41,519 nt of DNA from Campylobacterota bacterium (GCA_030836825.1 JAUPLR010000067.1:1-41519), one strand, 5' to 3'; positions 6,919-16,310 are shown, numbered from the stretch's first letter. Numbers and translations are program-made. Notes: a model not told the origin generated them from the sequence alone.

Positions 6919-8509
6919 TGGCTTTCGCCTCGGCAAACTCTTCATACGTTCCGTGGAAGTCGGTATACGTTCCGTCCAAATGCAATTCGATAATACGTCC
7001 TGCAAATGCATCCAAGAGCTCACGGTCATGACTCACGCAAATAACATTTCCTTCAAACTCATACAAAGCCTCACCCAAAGCAACGATCGCCTCAAGGTCA
7101 AGATGATTGGTAGGTTCATCCAACACAAGGAAATTTCCCCCCTCAAGCATCATCTTGGAGAGCATCATCCGATGTTTTTCTCCTCCGGAGATTTTCTCGA
7201 CACTTTTTTCTTGCTGCTCACCGTTGAACAGCATACGTCCTAAACAATTTCGGATCTCCGAAATCTCACGCTTTGGATCAAAAGCTCTAAGCCAATCATA
7301 CAGCGTCCCAGTCCCTTTTATCTTATCCGCGGTGTCTTGCGGAAAATAACTCGGTTCTATCGTAGCGCCCCACTTAACGGTTCCTTTGGTAGGCGCAAAT
7401 TCCTCCATTATAATTTTACACAACGTTGACTTACCTGCACCATTGGGACCGATAATCGCAATTTTTTCCCCCGGAGCAATCAAGAGATTGATATCATTCA
7501 GCACTTTTAAATCCCCATAGCTGTGATTGATATTCGCGATGGCCAATGCTTCATCTCCCATTTGACGCTTCGCTTTAAAGACGATACTTGGATCACGGCG
7601 GCTCGAGGGCTTAATGTCTTCAATCGTTAGTTTTTCAAGCTGTTTTTGACGAGACGTCGCTTGTTTCGCTTTAGAGGCATTGGCAGAAAAACGGCGCACA
7701 AAGGCTTCAAGCTGCTCTTTTTCTTTTACTTTTTTATCACGATCCAACTGTGCTTGATTCGCCATGACCGTGGATGCGAGATACCAGTCATCATACGTCC
7801 CCGTAAACTCACGGATTTTTTGGAAATCGACATCCAAGATGTTCGTAACAACCGCATTAATAAAGTGACGGTCGTGAGAGATGATCACCAAAGTCCCCTC
7901 ATGGCGCTGAAGCTCGCGTTCCAGCCATCCAATGGTTTCGATATCCAAGTTATTCGTAGGCTCATCGAGGAACAATACGTCCGGTTTTGGATACAGAACT
8001 TGTGCCAAAAGAACTTTAAACTTTTCAGATGACGGAAGGCTTGACATCAATTCTTGATGATGCTCTGAAGAGATACCGACATTTTCCAAAATTTTGGCAA
8101 TCTGAACATCGTATTCGTACGTCGGATCCTCCTCAACGCTGATCATTTCCAATTCCGCAAGACGGTCATTGACTTTATCGTCTTCGAAATCACCGTTGGC
8201 ATAGAGATGTTCTTTCTCTTTGATCGCGTCGTATAAACGTTTATTTCCCCACAAAACCGCATCCGCAATCGTAAAATCTTCAAACGCAAACTGATTTTGT
8301 CCTAGGATGCCGACCTTCAAACCCGGTTCAATCGACACATCTCCCTCATACTCTTTGATTTCACCGCTGAGGATTTTCAAAAAGGTCGTTTTTCCCGCAC
8401 CATTTGCGCCAATCAAACCATAACGCTTGTTTCTATCCAGCTTGAGGTTAATCCCCTCAAACAAAACTCGACTTCCAAAACGCATTGCTAACTTTGTAAC
8501 TTGTACCAT
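6905..8509 (-). CDS. ybiT: ABC-F ATPase of the YbiT subfamily
   Basis: This is a 534-residue soluble protein with two ABC domains and no membrane segment. ABC-F proteins bind the ribosomal E site and influence translation. Domain 1 has Walker A GANGAGKTT (about 34-42) and Walker B FLDEPTNNLD. Its signature is degenerate (SSLPSSEKF instead of LSGGQ), which is characteristic of YbiT. The linker contains RRFSANASKAKQATSR, also YbiT-like. Domain 2 has GPNGAGKST, an intact ISGGEK and LDEPTNHLD. The tail ends in the usual Y/F-rich segment (FHGTYEEF). It heads a three-gene operon with a TACAAT box at 8546-8551. Confidence 0.92.
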   Translation of the reverse strand: MVQVTKLAMRFGSRVLFEGINLKLDRNKRYGLIGANGAGKTTFLKILSGEIKEYEGDVSIEPGLKVGILGQNQFAFEDFTIADAVLWGNKRLYDAIKEKEHLYANGDFEDDKVNDRLAELEMISVEEDPTYEYDVQIAKILENVGISSEHHQELMSSLPSSEKFKVLLAQVLYPKPDVLFLDEPTNNLDIETIGWLERELQRHEGTLVIISHDRHFINAVVTNILDVDFQKIREFTGTYDDWYLASTVMANQAQLDRDKKVKEKEQLEAFVRRFSANASKAKQATSRQKQLEKLTIEDIKPSSRRDPSIVFKAKRQMGDEALAIANINHSYGDLKVLNDINLLIAPGEKIAIIGPNGAGKSTLCKIIMEEFAPTKGTVKWGATIEPSYFPQDTADKIKGTGTLYDWLRAFDPKREISEIRNCLGRMLFNGEQQEKSVEKISGGEKHRMMLSKMMLEGGNFLVLDEPTNHLDLEAIVALGEALYEFEGNVICVSHDRELLDAFAGRIIELHLDGTYTDFHGTYEEFAEAKANGTL

Positions 8510-8545
8510 ACTCTTGTGCTCTTTTCAAGGTTTATTAATGTCGCG

Positions 8546-8551
8546 ATTGTA
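8546..8551 (-). promoter_or_regulatory. -10 box of the ybiT operon
   Basis: TACAAT on the minus strand lies about 37 bases before the ybiT start, giving a leader of about 30 nt. In the same divergent spacer, plus-strand boxes TAAAAT (8614-8619) and TATAGT (8641-8646) could serve the RRM gene. Confidence 0.5.
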
Positions 8552-8669
8552 TCCAATGTGACTTTAGAGTGCGCTTGATCCAATTTTTAACATTGCCATA
8601 AGATTTCAACCGATAAAATAAGCGCAAGGATTATGCAGGTTATAGTTCGATTTTTTCACGGAGTGCAAT

Positions 8670-8945
8670 GTGACACAAATATATGTTGGGAATATTCCCT
8701 ACGGTAAAGACGAAAATGATCTCAAAGATCTTTTTGGAGAATACGGTGAAGTTAGTTCAGTTAAATTCGTAAACGATAAGGAAACAGGACGTTTTAGAGG
8801 TTTTGGATTTGTTGAAATGGTCAACCAAGATGAAGCCAATAAAGCAATTGCTGCGCTTGAAAACAGTGATTGTGGCGGACGTACGCTACGTGTCAATGAG
8901 GCGCGCCCTCGTGCTCCGCGCCCACCACGTGAGTCTAACTGGTAA
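8670..8945 (+). CDS. Small RRM-domain RNA-binding protein
   Basis: This is a 91-residue protein that is essentially one RNA recognition motif plus a short Arg/Pro-rich tail. RNP2 is IYVGNI (4-9) and RNP1 is RGFGFVEM (43-50), with the aromatic residues that stack on RNA present. Such single-RRM proteins occur in cyanobacteria and many proteobacteria, often as cold-inducible RNA chaperones; the target is unknown. Translation starts at GTG, preceded by CGGAG with 6-nt spacing. An ATG two bases earlier would give ATG-TGA and cannot be the start. Confidence 0.92.
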   Translation: MTQIYVGNIPYGKDENDLKDLFGEYGEVSSVKFVNDKETGRFRGFGFVEMVNQDEANKAIAALENSDCGGRTLRVNEARPRAPRPPRESNW

Positions 8946-8956
8946 TTTTACGTTTA

Positions 8957-8990
8957 TCCCCATTTATGGGGATTCTCTCTGCCTCTCTTA
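8957..8990 (+). terminator. Possible terminator after the RRM gene
   Basis: A perfect 7-bp inverted repeat (8957-8963 with 8966-8972) begins 11 bases past the RRM stop and is followed by a pyrimidine-rich tract. The two-base spacer means the end pair must open to make a loop, and the tail is not pure T, so it may be weak. Confidence 0.4.
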
Positions 8991-9028
8991 ATTCTCCAGT
9001 CTATTTATTCTAACTACTTGGATCAAAA

Positions 9029-9232
9029 ATGACCTATACCCTCAACGGTGCATTTATCGAACTGCACAAACTCATCAAACTTCTCGATCTCGTTGACACC
9101 GGAGGTCAAGCGAAAATGCTCATAGAGGATGGATTGGTCCTTCGTAATGGCATCATTGAAACCCGAAAACGGGCTAAAATTATCAAAGGTGAGACAATCG
9201 CTATCGGGGACGTTACAATCACAATTGTCTAG
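9029..9232 (+). CDS. S4-domain RNA-binding protein (YbcJ-like)
   Basis: This is a 67-residue protein consisting of a single S4 RNA-binding fold. It has a helix-turn-helix-like start (FIELHKLIKLLDLVDTGGQAK), the characteristic loop GLVLRNGIIETRKRAKI with basic residues, and a terminal hairpin with ETIAIGD. It matches the YbcJ/RNA-binding S4 group in size and motif order. Binding to rRNA or ribosome assembly intermediates is likely from the family but not shown. It sits alone between the RRM gene and ctpA, which makes two consecutive small RNA-binding genes. Confidence 0.85.
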   Translation: MTYTLNGAFIELHKLIKLLDLVDTGGQAKMLIEDGLVLRNGIIETRKRAKIIKGETIAIGDVTITIV

Positions 9233-9255
9233 TTGATTATTAATGGAGTTTTAAC

Positions 9256-9261
9256 TATAAT
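9256..9261 (+). promoter_or_regulatory. -10 box of the ctpA-pur operon
   Basis: A perfect TATAAT lies about 40 bases before ctpA, giving a leader of about 33 nt. No other obvious promoter appears before crcB, so it may drive the whole seven-gene run. Confidence 0.6.
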
Positions 9262-9300
9262 TCCTCATCTAAAAATATGGGCCAAAAGGGTCGGTGAACG

Positions 9301-10629
9301 ATGAAAAATAAAAAAATGATGGTTGTTGGGTTTGTCAGTACGGTAGCCCTCACTCTCGCGCTCTCCACCTCTCTCATTGCCAAGAGCAACACGACCGCCC
9401 AATCCCCAGAACCTTCTCTTGAGGCTTCTCGGCTTCAATCGTTGGCAAAGTTCACCAAAGTCCTTAGCATTGTTGAGCAATACAATGTCGATGGGCTTGG
9501 CATCGATAAGCTCATCGATAAATCTTTGCAGGGCTTGCTCTCAAATCTTGACGCACATTCAAGCTTTATGGATAAAAAAAGCTTTGATTCTCTAAAGAGC
9601 CAAACGGAGGGTGAATTCGGCGGCTTGGGCATTACGGTTGGCATGCGTGACAATGCGCTGACGGTCATCGCCCCGATTGAGGGGACGCCTGCGGACAAAG
9701 CCGGTATCAAAGCGGGTGATATTATCTTGAAAATCAACGATAAAGCAACACTGACCATGAGCATTGATGATGCGGTTGGAATTATGCGCGGAAAACCTAA
9801 AACACCCATTGATCTTACGATTGTTCGCAAAGGTGCTGCTGAACCTCTTAAAATTCACATCATTCGTGACATTATCACCGTTGAATCCGTCTATACACGC
9901 ACCATTGATGACAATATTCTCTATGTACGAGTTACCAGTTTTGATAAAAAAGTGGCTACGGATGTCAAAGCAGCATTGCTAAAGCATGCCGCAAAAAGCA
10001 AAGGGGTTATCCTAGATCTTCGTAACAATCCGGGAGGATTACTTGATCAAGCCGTAGAACTCACCGATCTTTTTGTGGATGAAGGGGTTATTGTTTCTCA
10101 AAAAGGGCGCAACAAAAGCGATGATGTGAGCTACAGTGCTACGAAAAAAGCAACTGTCTGCCGCCTCCCGCTCGTCGTAATGGTCAATGAAGGCAGCGCC
10201 AGCGCTTCTGAGATTGTAAGCGGTGCGATTCAAGACTTTAAACGCGGGGTTGTTGTAGGAGCAACCACTTTTGGCAAGGGGAGCGTACAAGTTGTTATGC
10301 CCATTACCGACGCTGAAGCCATCAAGCTAACGATTGCCCGCTATTATCTCCCTAGCGGACGCACCATACAAGCCGTAGGTGTTGTTCCTGATGTAGAAGT
10401 AGATGCAGATGAAATCAAACAACGCGAGAACACCTTTAATATCAAAGAAGCTGACCTCAAAAAGCACTTAGAAAAAGAACTCGAAAAAGTCGATGGAATG
10501 GTAGATGTTACTGAAGCCAATGCCACCAACAAAACGGTTATTACCAAAGAGCAGCTAAGAAAAGATATACAACTCAAAGAAGGCGTTGGTATCATCAAAG
10601 CCCTTATCATTACCAAAGGAAAAGAATAA
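9301..10629 (+). CDS. ctpA: C-terminal processing protease CtpA (S41 peptidase)
   Basis: This is a 442-residue periplasmic serine protease that trims C-termini of envelope proteins. A signal peptide or anchor (about 6-27) precedes an S41 N-terminal helical region, a PDZ domain (about 105-185) containing GGLGITVG, and the catalytic core. The Ser-Lys dyad is visible: Ser in EGSASASEI (297-305) and Lys326 in FGKGS. The segment [11 protein letters not shown] (236-246) is the standard S41 core motif. A Lys/Glu-rich C-terminal extension of about 80 residues follows. Its stop overlaps purC by one base, placing a protease at the head of a purine operon. Confidence 0.94.
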   Translation: MKNKKMMVVGFVSTVALTLALSTSLIAKSNTTAQSPEPSLEASRLQSLAKFTKVLSIVEQYNVDGLGIDKLIDKSLQGLLSNLDAHSSFMDKKSFDSLKSQTEGEFGGLGITVGMRDNALTVIAPIEGTPADKAGIKAGDIILKINDKATLTMSIDDAVGIMRGKPKTPIDLTIVRKGAAEPLKIHIIRDIITVESVYTRTIDDNILYVRVTSFDKKVATDVKAALLKHAAKSKGVILDLRNNPGGLLDQAVELTDLFVDEGVIVSQKGRNKSDDVSYSATKKATVCRLPLVVMVNEGSASASEIVSGAIQDFKRGVVVGATTFGKGSVQVVMPITDAEAIKLTIARYYLPSGRTIQAVGVVPDVEVDADEIKQRENTFNIKEADLKKHLEKELEKVDGMVDVTEANATNKTVITKEQLRKDIQLKEGVGIIKALIITKGKE

Positions 10630-11339
10630 TGGAAAAACGTGCAGTCATTTATGAGGGAAAAGCAAAACGTCTCTACAGTACAGACGATGCAAACCTAGTC
10701 ATTGCCCAATTCAAAGATGATCTAACCGCATTTAATGGTGCTAAAAAAGATACCGAAGCCGGCAAAGGTGCGCTCAACAATAAGATCTCGACAGCGCTTT
10801 TTCAGATGCTCGCACAAAACGGTGTTGAGTCGCATTTTGTAGAAATGCTTGACGATACCAACATGCTGTGTAAAAAAGTCGACATCATTATGATCGAAGT
10901 AATCGTGCGTAATGTTGCAACGGGAAGTTTAAGCAAAAATCTTGGCATTCCAGATGGCACGGTGCTTCCATTTACCCTCGTTGAGTTTGATTACAAAAAT
11001 GATGCCTTAGGTGATCCAAAACTAAACGACCAACACTGTTTAATTCTTGAACTGGTTAAAAATGAAGCGGAACTCGATCAGCTTCGTGCCATGTCTCGCC
11101 AAATCAATGATATTTTACGTCCGTACTTCCATGCAAAAGGGCTTAATTTGGTTGATTTCAAACTCGAATTTGGTCGTGATGCAAATGGAAAAATCATCCT
11201 TGCAGACGAAATCAGCCCTGACAATTGCCGTTTTTGGGATTTAACAACGGGTGAAAAAATGGACAAGGACCGCTTCCGTCAAGGAATGGGTGGGCTTAAA
11301 GTCGCCTATGAAGAAGTTCTAAACCGTATCTTAAACTAG
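10629..11339 (+). CDS. purC: SAICAR synthetase (phosphoribosylaminoimidazole-succinocarboxamide synthase)
   Basis: This catalyses the ATP-dependent joining of CAIR and aspartate in de novo purine synthesis. The 236-residue length matches the short bacterial form. Conserved stretches include YEGKAKRLY (8-16), the ATP-binding region around [10 protein letters not shown], and [11 protein letters not shown] near the C-terminus. The segment [13 protein letters not shown]-type ([10 protein letters not shown]) is a family signature. The start ATG shares a base with the ctpA stop (TAATG), and purS follows after 25 bases. Confidence 0.97.
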   Translation: MEKRAVIYEGKAKRLYSTDDANLVIAQFKDDLTAFNGAKKDTEAGKGALNNKISTALFQMLAQNGVESHFVEMLDDTNMLCKKVDIIMIEVIVRNVATGSLSKNLGIPDGTVLPFTLVEFDYKNDALGDPKLNDQHCLILELVKNEAELDQLRAMSRQINDILRPYFHAKGLNLVDFKLEFGRDANGKIILADEISPDNCRFWDLTTGEKMDKDRFRQGMGGLKVAYEEVLNRILN

Positions 11340-11364
11340 TTTTCAAAGAACACAAAGGGAAAAT

Positions 11365-11607
11365 ATGAAAGCCATCGTCAATGTATTTTTAAAAAATGGA
11401 GTTCTTGACTCACAAGGCAAAGCGGTTCAGCATGCGCTTACCGGTCATGGTTTCGCTAACGTTACGGATGTACGTGTGGGAAAACAAATCATTATCGAGA
11501 TGAACGAGAATAATGGTGAATCCGCAAAAGCGAAAGTAGCACAAATGTGCGAAGACCTTTTAGCCAATACGGTTATCGAAGATTATTCCATCGAGATCCA
11601 AGCATGA
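11365..11607 (+). CDS. purS: Phosphoribosylformylglycinamidine synthase subunit PurS
   Basis: This is an 80-residue small subunit that bridges PurL and PurQ in the three-part FGAM synthetase. It shows the typical N-terminal strand (AIVNVFLKNGVLDSQG), the middle GFANVTDVRVGK, and the C-terminal IEDYSIEI. A clear AAGGG ribosome binding site precedes the ATG. It overlaps purQ by 4 bp. The catalytic partner purL is not in the window. Confidence 0.96.
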   Translation: MKAIVNVFLKNGVLDSQGKAVQHALTGHGFANVTDVRVGKQIIIEMNENNGESAKAKVAQMCEDLLANTVIEDYSIEIQA

Positions 11608-12284
11608 AGACAACGGTAGGTATCATCCAATTCCCAGGTACCAACTGTGAATATGACGCTCAAAATGCTTTTAAAACATTGGGCTGTGAAACACAAATCC
11701 TTTGGCACAAAGAGAACAGTATCCCCCAAGGGACTGATTTGCTCATAGTCGCAGGCGGGTTTAGCTACGGTGACTATCTGCGAAGCGGTGCTATCGCCAA
11801 GATGTCTCCTATCATGAAAGCGGTCAAAGAATTTGCTGACAATGGCGGAAAAGTGCTCGGTATTTGCAATGGCTTTCAAGTTTTAACCGAATGCGGTCTC
11901 CTTCCCGGGGCACTCAAGCGCAACGAAGGTCTCCATTTCATCTCACGCCATCATCATTTAAAAGTCATTAGTAAAAACAACCCTTTTTTAAACCAATGCA
12001 ATGTCAATGACGTTGTCAATATTCCCATTGCCCATCATGACGGGAACTTTTTCATTGATCCACAAGGGCTCTCAGAGCTATACGCCAACGATCAAGTTTT
12101 ACTAAAATACACGGATGCGCAAGGAAACATTAGCAATCCAAACGGTTCCGTTGACAGCATCGCTGGTATTTGCAATCTTGGTAAAAATGTTTTTGGATTA
12201 ATGCCCCATCCTGAGCGTGCTATGGAATCTCTACTGGGCTCCGAGGATGGACGTCGTATGTTAGAGGGATTTTTATCCGCTTGA
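11604..12284 (+). CDS. purQ: Phosphoribosylformylglycinamidine synthase glutaminase subunit PurQ
   Basis: This is a 226-residue class I glutamine amidotransferase that supplies ammonia to PurL. The nucleophile is the Cys in [11 protein letters not shown], preceded by the oxyanion segment [10 protein letters not shown]. The His-Glu pair is in MPHPER near the C-terminus. The start at 11604 (ATGA overlap with the purS stop) gives the expected [14 protein letters not shown] start. Its own stop overlaps the next gene's TTG start by 4 bp. Confidence 0.96.
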   Translation: MKTTVGIIQFPGTNCEYDAQNAFKTLGCETQILWHKENSIPQGTDLLIVAGGFSYGDYLRSGAIAKMSPIMKAVKEFADNGGKVLGICNGFQVLTECGLLPGALKRNEGLHFISRHHHLKVISKNNPFLNQCNVNDVVNIPIAHHDGNFFIDPQGLSELYANDQVLLKYTDAQGNISNPNGSVDSIAGICNLGKNVFGLMPHPERAMESLLGSEDGRRMLEGFLSA

Positions 12285-13426
12285 AAAAGATACTTACCCT
12301 TTTATTATTACTCATACAGACCGCTATTGGTGAGCCATCGGTTTTTACTGATCCCGCAACACTCCCCCAAGAGCAACCAAAAGAAGCCTCCCAAGATACA
12401 GATATTGACGCTTTATTTACCGACGCTGTACAAAGCAGTAGTGTCACACTGGAACATTCTAACATCCCGTCTCATCTTTATATCGGTGAGATCTTTCCCC
12501 TGACCATCAAACTCACACCTACAGATATTGCCTCAGGAAACATCGAATACAGTTTACAAAACGAAGAGGGAATACGTGTCTTTAGTCCAACACCCAAACG
12601 CGTTGCCAAAGCAGACGGCATATACGACACTTTTTACTTTTTAGTACAATCAGCCAATGTTCGATTGCCCGACATTACCGCAACCGTTACCTCCAACGGC
12701 AGTGATTCAAATTCCATCACGGGGGCCGCCCTTACCGCTTCGACGTTGACACCTCCGGCAACATTCGCAAATATATTAGCGGACTCCTTTAAAATCATTG
12801 ACTATAAAACAACCGCTTACAACCAAGAGAGCAATATTGTTGTCTTTACTGCCGTCGCGCGACGTTGTAACATAGGAACTTTTTCGCTTCCAAATACAAT
12901 AAAACAAGGATTTGAATCTAAAACTCCCAATGTAGAAGAATCGAGAATCACCTATTATACTATTATCCCAAACACCCAGCAGAGTCTCGATTTTACCATT
13001 TTCAATCTTGCTAAAAATCGTTATGAATCGCTGAGCATTCCGATTACGGTTGATGATGATACCGTATCAACACAAGAGGACCTCTCCCCAACGGATTCAC
13101 GCCATACGGAGCTAAAAGTAGGGGCAGCTGCAATACTTGCTGTTATTCTCATAGCGATGTATTATTGGAGACGAAAACAAGGGTACCTTCTAGCCTCTGT
13201 TCTCCCTTTCTTTTATGTCGTTTTTACCTTGTTACCCAATGCAAATGTTTGTGTGAAGAAGGGAGCTCCCGTGCAGATCCTCCCTATAAAACACGGGACT
13301 ATTTTTGAAGTTACCATGGAAGAAACAAACGTCGAGGCTGAGGACAAAGTCGGCGACTTCATCAAAGTTCGATTGGACAACAAAAAAGTTGGCTGGATTA
13401 ACAAACGTGATATTTGCTCGAATTAG
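12281..13426 (+). CDS. Exported membrane protein with BatD-like region and C-terminal SH3 domain
   Basis: This is a 381-residue envelope protein. It has a signal peptide (about 1-17, ending AIG) and a beta-rich periplasmic region recalling BatD/Ig-like folds. Two hydrophobic segments follow (about 279-293 and 301-320). The last 60 or so residues (about 322-381) form a bacterial SH3-like domain, seen in [13 protein letters not shown] and a terminal [16 protein letters not shown]. No enzymatic motif is present. It may scaffold or bind cell wall. Translation starts at TTG overlapping the purQ stop (TTGA), and no ATG nearby would preserve the signal peptide. The location inside a pur-plsC operon is unexplained. 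Confidence 0.75.
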   Translation: MKKILTLLLLLIQTAIGEPSVFTDPATLPQEQPKEASQDTDIDALFTDAVQSSSVTLEHSNIPSHLYIGEIFPLTIKLTPTDIASGNIEYSLQNEEGIRVFSPTPKRVAKADGIYDTFYFLVQSANVRLPDITATVTSNGSDSNSITGAALTASTLTPPATFANILADSFKIIDYKTTAYNQESNIVVFTAVARRCNIGTFSLPNTIKQGFESKTPNVEESRITYYTIIPNTQQSLDFTIFNLAKNRYESLSIPITVDDDTVSTQEDLSPTDSRHTELKVGAAAILAVILIAMYYWRRKQGYLLASVLPFFYVVFTLLPNANVCVKKGAPVQILPIKHGTIFEVTMEETNVEAEDKVGDFIKVRLDNKKVGWINKRDICSN

Positions 13427-14102
13427 ATGGCTCTATGCCGTTATCATGATTTTTATGGGGATGGCCCTTATGATCGTGGGTTTCTATCTCCTGCCTCAAC
13501 CCTACTCTGTTAAAATAGGGGCATGGTTTATTCGTATCTTTACTTTTATCGGCGTTGATACCAAAGGAACGCTCGACCCAGACGCACAAATGTTTCTCGT
13601 CAACCACCAAAGCGACATCGATATTGGCATCATCGAAACGATTACCGCTAAAAATATTGCATGGGTAGCGAAAAAAGAACTCTTCTCTGTCCCTTTTTTC
13701 GGGCTTGTCCTGCGACTGCCTAAAAATATTGCTCTGCAACGTGAAAGCAAAACGGCCATCGTCAAACTCATTAAAGAGACCAAGCGGTGCCTAGACGAAG
13801 GGCGTGTCATTACCATTTTTCCAGAAGGGACCCGCACCGAAACAGGCATCATGAAACCCTTCAAGTCTGGGGCAAAAATGGTGGCAGATAAATACGCACT
13901 CAAAGTTCAACCCATCGTCTTGATCGCTACCGCATCTTATTTCAGCAATAAACAAAAAAATTTTCGTCCGGGTTCAATAAAAGCCATCTATTTGGACGCG
14001 TTTTATGCAGACAAAGAAGATCAAAATTGGCTTAGTAATACTCAACTAAAAATGCAAAAGGTATACGATGATGAGCTTTCAAACCGTCCTAGCCATCGGT
14101 AG
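13407..14102 (+). CDS. plsC: 1-acyl-sn-glycerol-3-phosphate acyltransferase
   Basis: This is a 231-residue membrane enzyme adding the second acyl chain to lysophosphatidic acid. The N-terminal membrane segment (about 8-30) precedes the acyltransferase domain. Block I is NHQSDID (66-72), giving the HX4D catalytic pair His67/Asp72. Block III is FPEGTRTE (138-145), which binds the phosphate. The frame is open upstream inside the SH3 gene. GTG at 13407 is chosen because it sits just before the membrane segment; ATG at 13446 is the alternative. It overlaps crcB by 35 bp at the 3' end. Confidence 0.9.
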   Translation: MIFARIRWLYAVIMIFMGMALMIVGFYLLPQPYSVKIGAWFIRIFTFIGVDTKGTLDPDAQMFLVNHQSDIDIGIIETITAKNIAWVAKKELFSVPFFGLVLRLPKNIALQRESKTAIVKLIKETKRCLDEGRVITIFPEGTRTETGIMKPFKSGAKMVADKYALKVQPIVLIATASYFSNKQKNFRPGSIKAIYLDAFYADKEDQNWLSNTQLKMQKVYDDELSNRPSHR

Positions 14103-14457
14103 CGGTGCTTTTATCGGAGCAGTAATGCGGGCCTACCTCAATGGCGTCGTCAATCACCAATTCCCTCATTCACTGCCTTTTGGTACTCTGTCCGTCAATT
14201 TACTCGGAAGTTTTATCATAGGGGCACTTTTTGCTTATTTTAGTTATTCCGCTTATCTTACGCCTCAGGTTAAATCGTTTCTAACCACCGGTTTTTTAGG
14301 GGGTCTAACCACCTATTCAACCTTTGCTATTGAAACCTTTTTTTTGCTCAGCGGTGGACATGTATTGATGGCGGCACTTAACATGGCGCTCAATACTTTT
14401 GGTACCGTTGCCATGGCGGCTTCGGGCTATTACCTCTTTAAAAACACCCTATCCTAA
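14068..14457 (+). CDS. crcB: Fluoride ion channel CrcB/Fluc
   Basis: This is a 129-residue protein with four membrane segments that acts as a dual-topology dimer exporting fluoride. Family signatures are present: GAFIGAVMRAYLN near the start, the pore-lining Asn in VNLLGSFIIG, and GFLGGLTTYSTF (about 75-86) with the Na+ site and polar track. It starts within the plsC gene, so it is translationally linked. No fluoride riboswitch is possible at this position. Its end overlaps the convergent ABC ATPase gene by 9 bp. Confidence 0.94.
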   Translation: MMSFQTVLAIGSGAFIGAVMRAYLNGVVNHQFPHSLPFGTLSVNLLGSFIIGALFAYFSYSAYLTPQVKSFLTTGFLGGLTTYSTFAIETFFLLSGGHVLMAALNMALNTFGTVAMAASGYYLFKNTLS

Positions 14458-15024
14458 CCGTATTATTTCATCCGCACACCACTGTGCCAAATGGGCATCA
14501 TGGGTAATTAAAAGCACGCCCATCCCCTCTAAATTAGAGACGATAAGCCTCATAATATCCAACTGATTGAGATTATCGAGCGCCGATGTCGGCTCATCCA
14601 GCAAGAGCAATTTCGGTTTCATTAACAATGCTCGTAAAATCGAACAACGTTGCAGTTGCCCTCCTGAGAGCTTATGAGGCAGTGCACTTAAATGTTCTGC
14701 CGTTAACCCCATCTTCACCATCAACGCTTCATAGCCATCCAAAGAAGCCACTTCAGAAATTTGATCACGGATAGTATAGCTTGGATGAAATGAGCTGTAC
14801 GGGTCTTGAAAAACTTGCGAGAGAGATGCGGAGGCAATAACCCCCTTATGTGGTTTGGAACGTCCCAGTATGAGCTCAAAAAGCGTTGATTTCCCCACAC
14901 CACTGGGTCCAACAATTGCTTTGATCTGCCCTTGAGAAACACTCAAGCTAAAATCATTAAACAGCAGCCTCTCTTTTGAATACCCAAAAGCAAGCGACTC
15001 GATATTCAGCACTTCAAGGCTCAA
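14449..15024 (-). CDS. Stand-alone ABC transporter ATPase (dipeptide/nickel type)
   Basis: This is a 191-residue ATP-binding subunit. Walker A is GPSGVGKST (39-47), the Q-loop region is VFQDPYSSFHP (71-81), and the signature is LSGGQ (119-123). Walker B is LLLLDEP (139-145) and the switch His is in ITHD. The QDPYSSFHP segment resembles oligopeptide/nickel importer ATPases of the DppD/OppF group, but the protein is much shorter than those (about 270-330) and lacks their C-terminal extension. No permease or binding protein is adjacent. Its start overlaps the proA stop by 4 bp. The substrate is unknown. Confidence 0.8.
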   Translation of the reverse strand: MSLEVLNIESLAFGYSKERLLFNDFSLSVSQGQIKAIVGPSGVGKSTLFELILGRSKPHKGVIASASLSQVFQDPYSSFHPSYTIRDQISEVASLDGYEALMVKMGLTAEHLSALPHKLSGGQLQRCSILRALLMKPKLLLLDEPTSALDNLNQLDIMRLIVSNLEGMGVLLITHDAHLAQWCADEIIRLG

Positions 15025-16253
15025 CGAATTTGCCCTTTTCCATACACTTTGTATTTATAGGTGGTCAATCCCTCGACCCCCATCGGTCCGCGTGCATGAA
15101 GCTTATTGGTGCTGATCCCCACTTCTGCTCCAAATCCAAACGCACCCCCATCCGTAAAACGGGTTGAGGCATTCACATACACACACGCCGCATCGATAGC
15201 ATCCATAAAACGTTCCGCTGTCGTGATGCTTTCGGTGACAATCGCCTCACTGTGCCCTGAGCCAAAACGAACGATATGCTCTATCGCTCCCTCTACTCCA
15301 TCCACCACACGAATGTTTAAAATATTCGCCAAATATTCCGTATCGAAATCTTCTTCGCTCGCAAGGGCAATATCGATCACATTACGGGTTTTTTCACACC
15401 CTTTTAACTGTGTGTGCTCACACTCAAATACCTCTTTGAGCAATGGTAATACCTCTTTGGCGATGGCAGTATCTACCAGCAAGGTTTCCATCGCATTGCA
15501 CACACCCGGACGCTGTACTTTAGCATTGAGGGCAATGGCGATAGCCTTCTCGATGTTCGCCTCTTTATCGATGTACGTATGGCACAATCCCTTGTCGTGT
15601 TTGACCACAGGAACACTGGAGTTTTGACTCACATAACGGATCAAACCTTCTCCCCCGCGCGGAACGATCAAATCAACATACTTATCCATTTTAATAAGCT
15701 TGCTAACTCCTTCTCGTGATGAATCAGGCAATAAAGCTATCAACTCTTTTGGAAAATTGTTCTGAACCAATACCTCTTGCAATACCTCGGCAATAATCGC
15801 ATTCGATGCTTCTGCCTCTTTTCCCCCTTTGAGAACACAGCCATTGGAACTTTTAAAACACAGTGCCGCCGTATCGGAGGTAACATTCGGACGTGATTCA
15901 TAGATGATTCCAATCACCCCAATAGGGATCGAAACTTTTTCAATTTTCAATCCTGCTTCGGTCACCCAGCCCTCGATGACACGTCCTACCGGATCTTTGA
16001 GTGCTGCAATCTCTTCAATCGCTACCGCCATGGCATCGATGCGCTTTTCATCCAACAGCAAACGCTCTTTGAGTGAACTTGCCAAATTTTCTTCATGGGC
16101 TTTGTGCATATCGATACTGTTAGCTTGGATGATCTTAGCTGTATTAGTACGAAGCGCTTGCGCCATCTGCCGTAAAATACGATTGCGCTCACTTCCGCTC
16201 ATGGTTGCTATGATACGACTGGCGGATTTTGCTTTTTCTAAAAATTGTTCCAT
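15021..16253 (-). CDS. proA: Gamma-glutamyl phosphate reductase
   Basis: This is a 410-residue NADPH-dependent enzyme converting glutamyl-5-phosphate to the semialdehyde for proline synthesis. The aldehyde-dehydrogenase fold is clear: the segment IYESRPNVTSD (about 117-127), VPRGGEGLI, and the catalytic Cys in QRPGVCNAMETLL. FGFGAEVGIS and HARGPMG near the C-terminus are typical. AAGGGA precedes the ATG. The partner kinase gene proB is not in the window. It overlaps the ABC ATPase gene downstream by 4 bp. Confidence 0.96.
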   Translation of the reverse strand: MEQFLEKAKSASRIIATMSGSERNRILRQMAQALRTNTAKIIQANSIDMHKAHEENLASSLKERLLLDEKRIDAMAVAIEEIAALKDPVGRVIEGWVTEAGLKIEKVSIPIGVIGIIYESRPNVTSDTAALCFKSSNGCVLKGGKEAEASNAIIAEVLQEVLVQNNFPKELIALLPDSSREGVSKLIKMDKYVDLIVPRGGEGLIRYVSQNSSVPVVKHDKGLCHTYIDKEANIEKAIAIALNAKVQRPGVCNAMETLLVDTAIAKEVLPLLKEVFECEHTQLKGCEKTRNVIDIALASEEDFDTEYLANILNIRVVDGVEGAIEHIVRFGSGHSEAIVTESITTAERFMDAIDAACVYVNASTRFTDGGAFGFGAEVGISTNKLHARGPMGVEGLTTYKYKVYGKGQIR

Positions 16254-16277
16254 AATAATTCCCTTTTAAGTAGAGAT

Positions 16278-16283
16278 ATTATA
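16278..16283 (-). promoter_or_regulatory. -10 box of proA
   Basis: A perfect TATAAT on the minus strand lies about 25 bases before the proA start codon, so the leader is short (about 17 nt) but still includes AAGGGA. Confidence 0.55.
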
Positions 16284-16310
16284 ACAAAGGTGGATTAAGA
16301 AGAGAGAATA

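Noticed and set aside
14000-14067. Fluoride riboswitch upstream of crcB
   Set aside because: crcB starts inside plsC coding sequence, leaving no leader for a riboswitch.
15106-15627. Long open frame antisense to proA
   Set aside because: Its translation is a low-complexity Ser/Thr/Ile/Ala string mirroring proA codons, with no ribosome binding site or family match.
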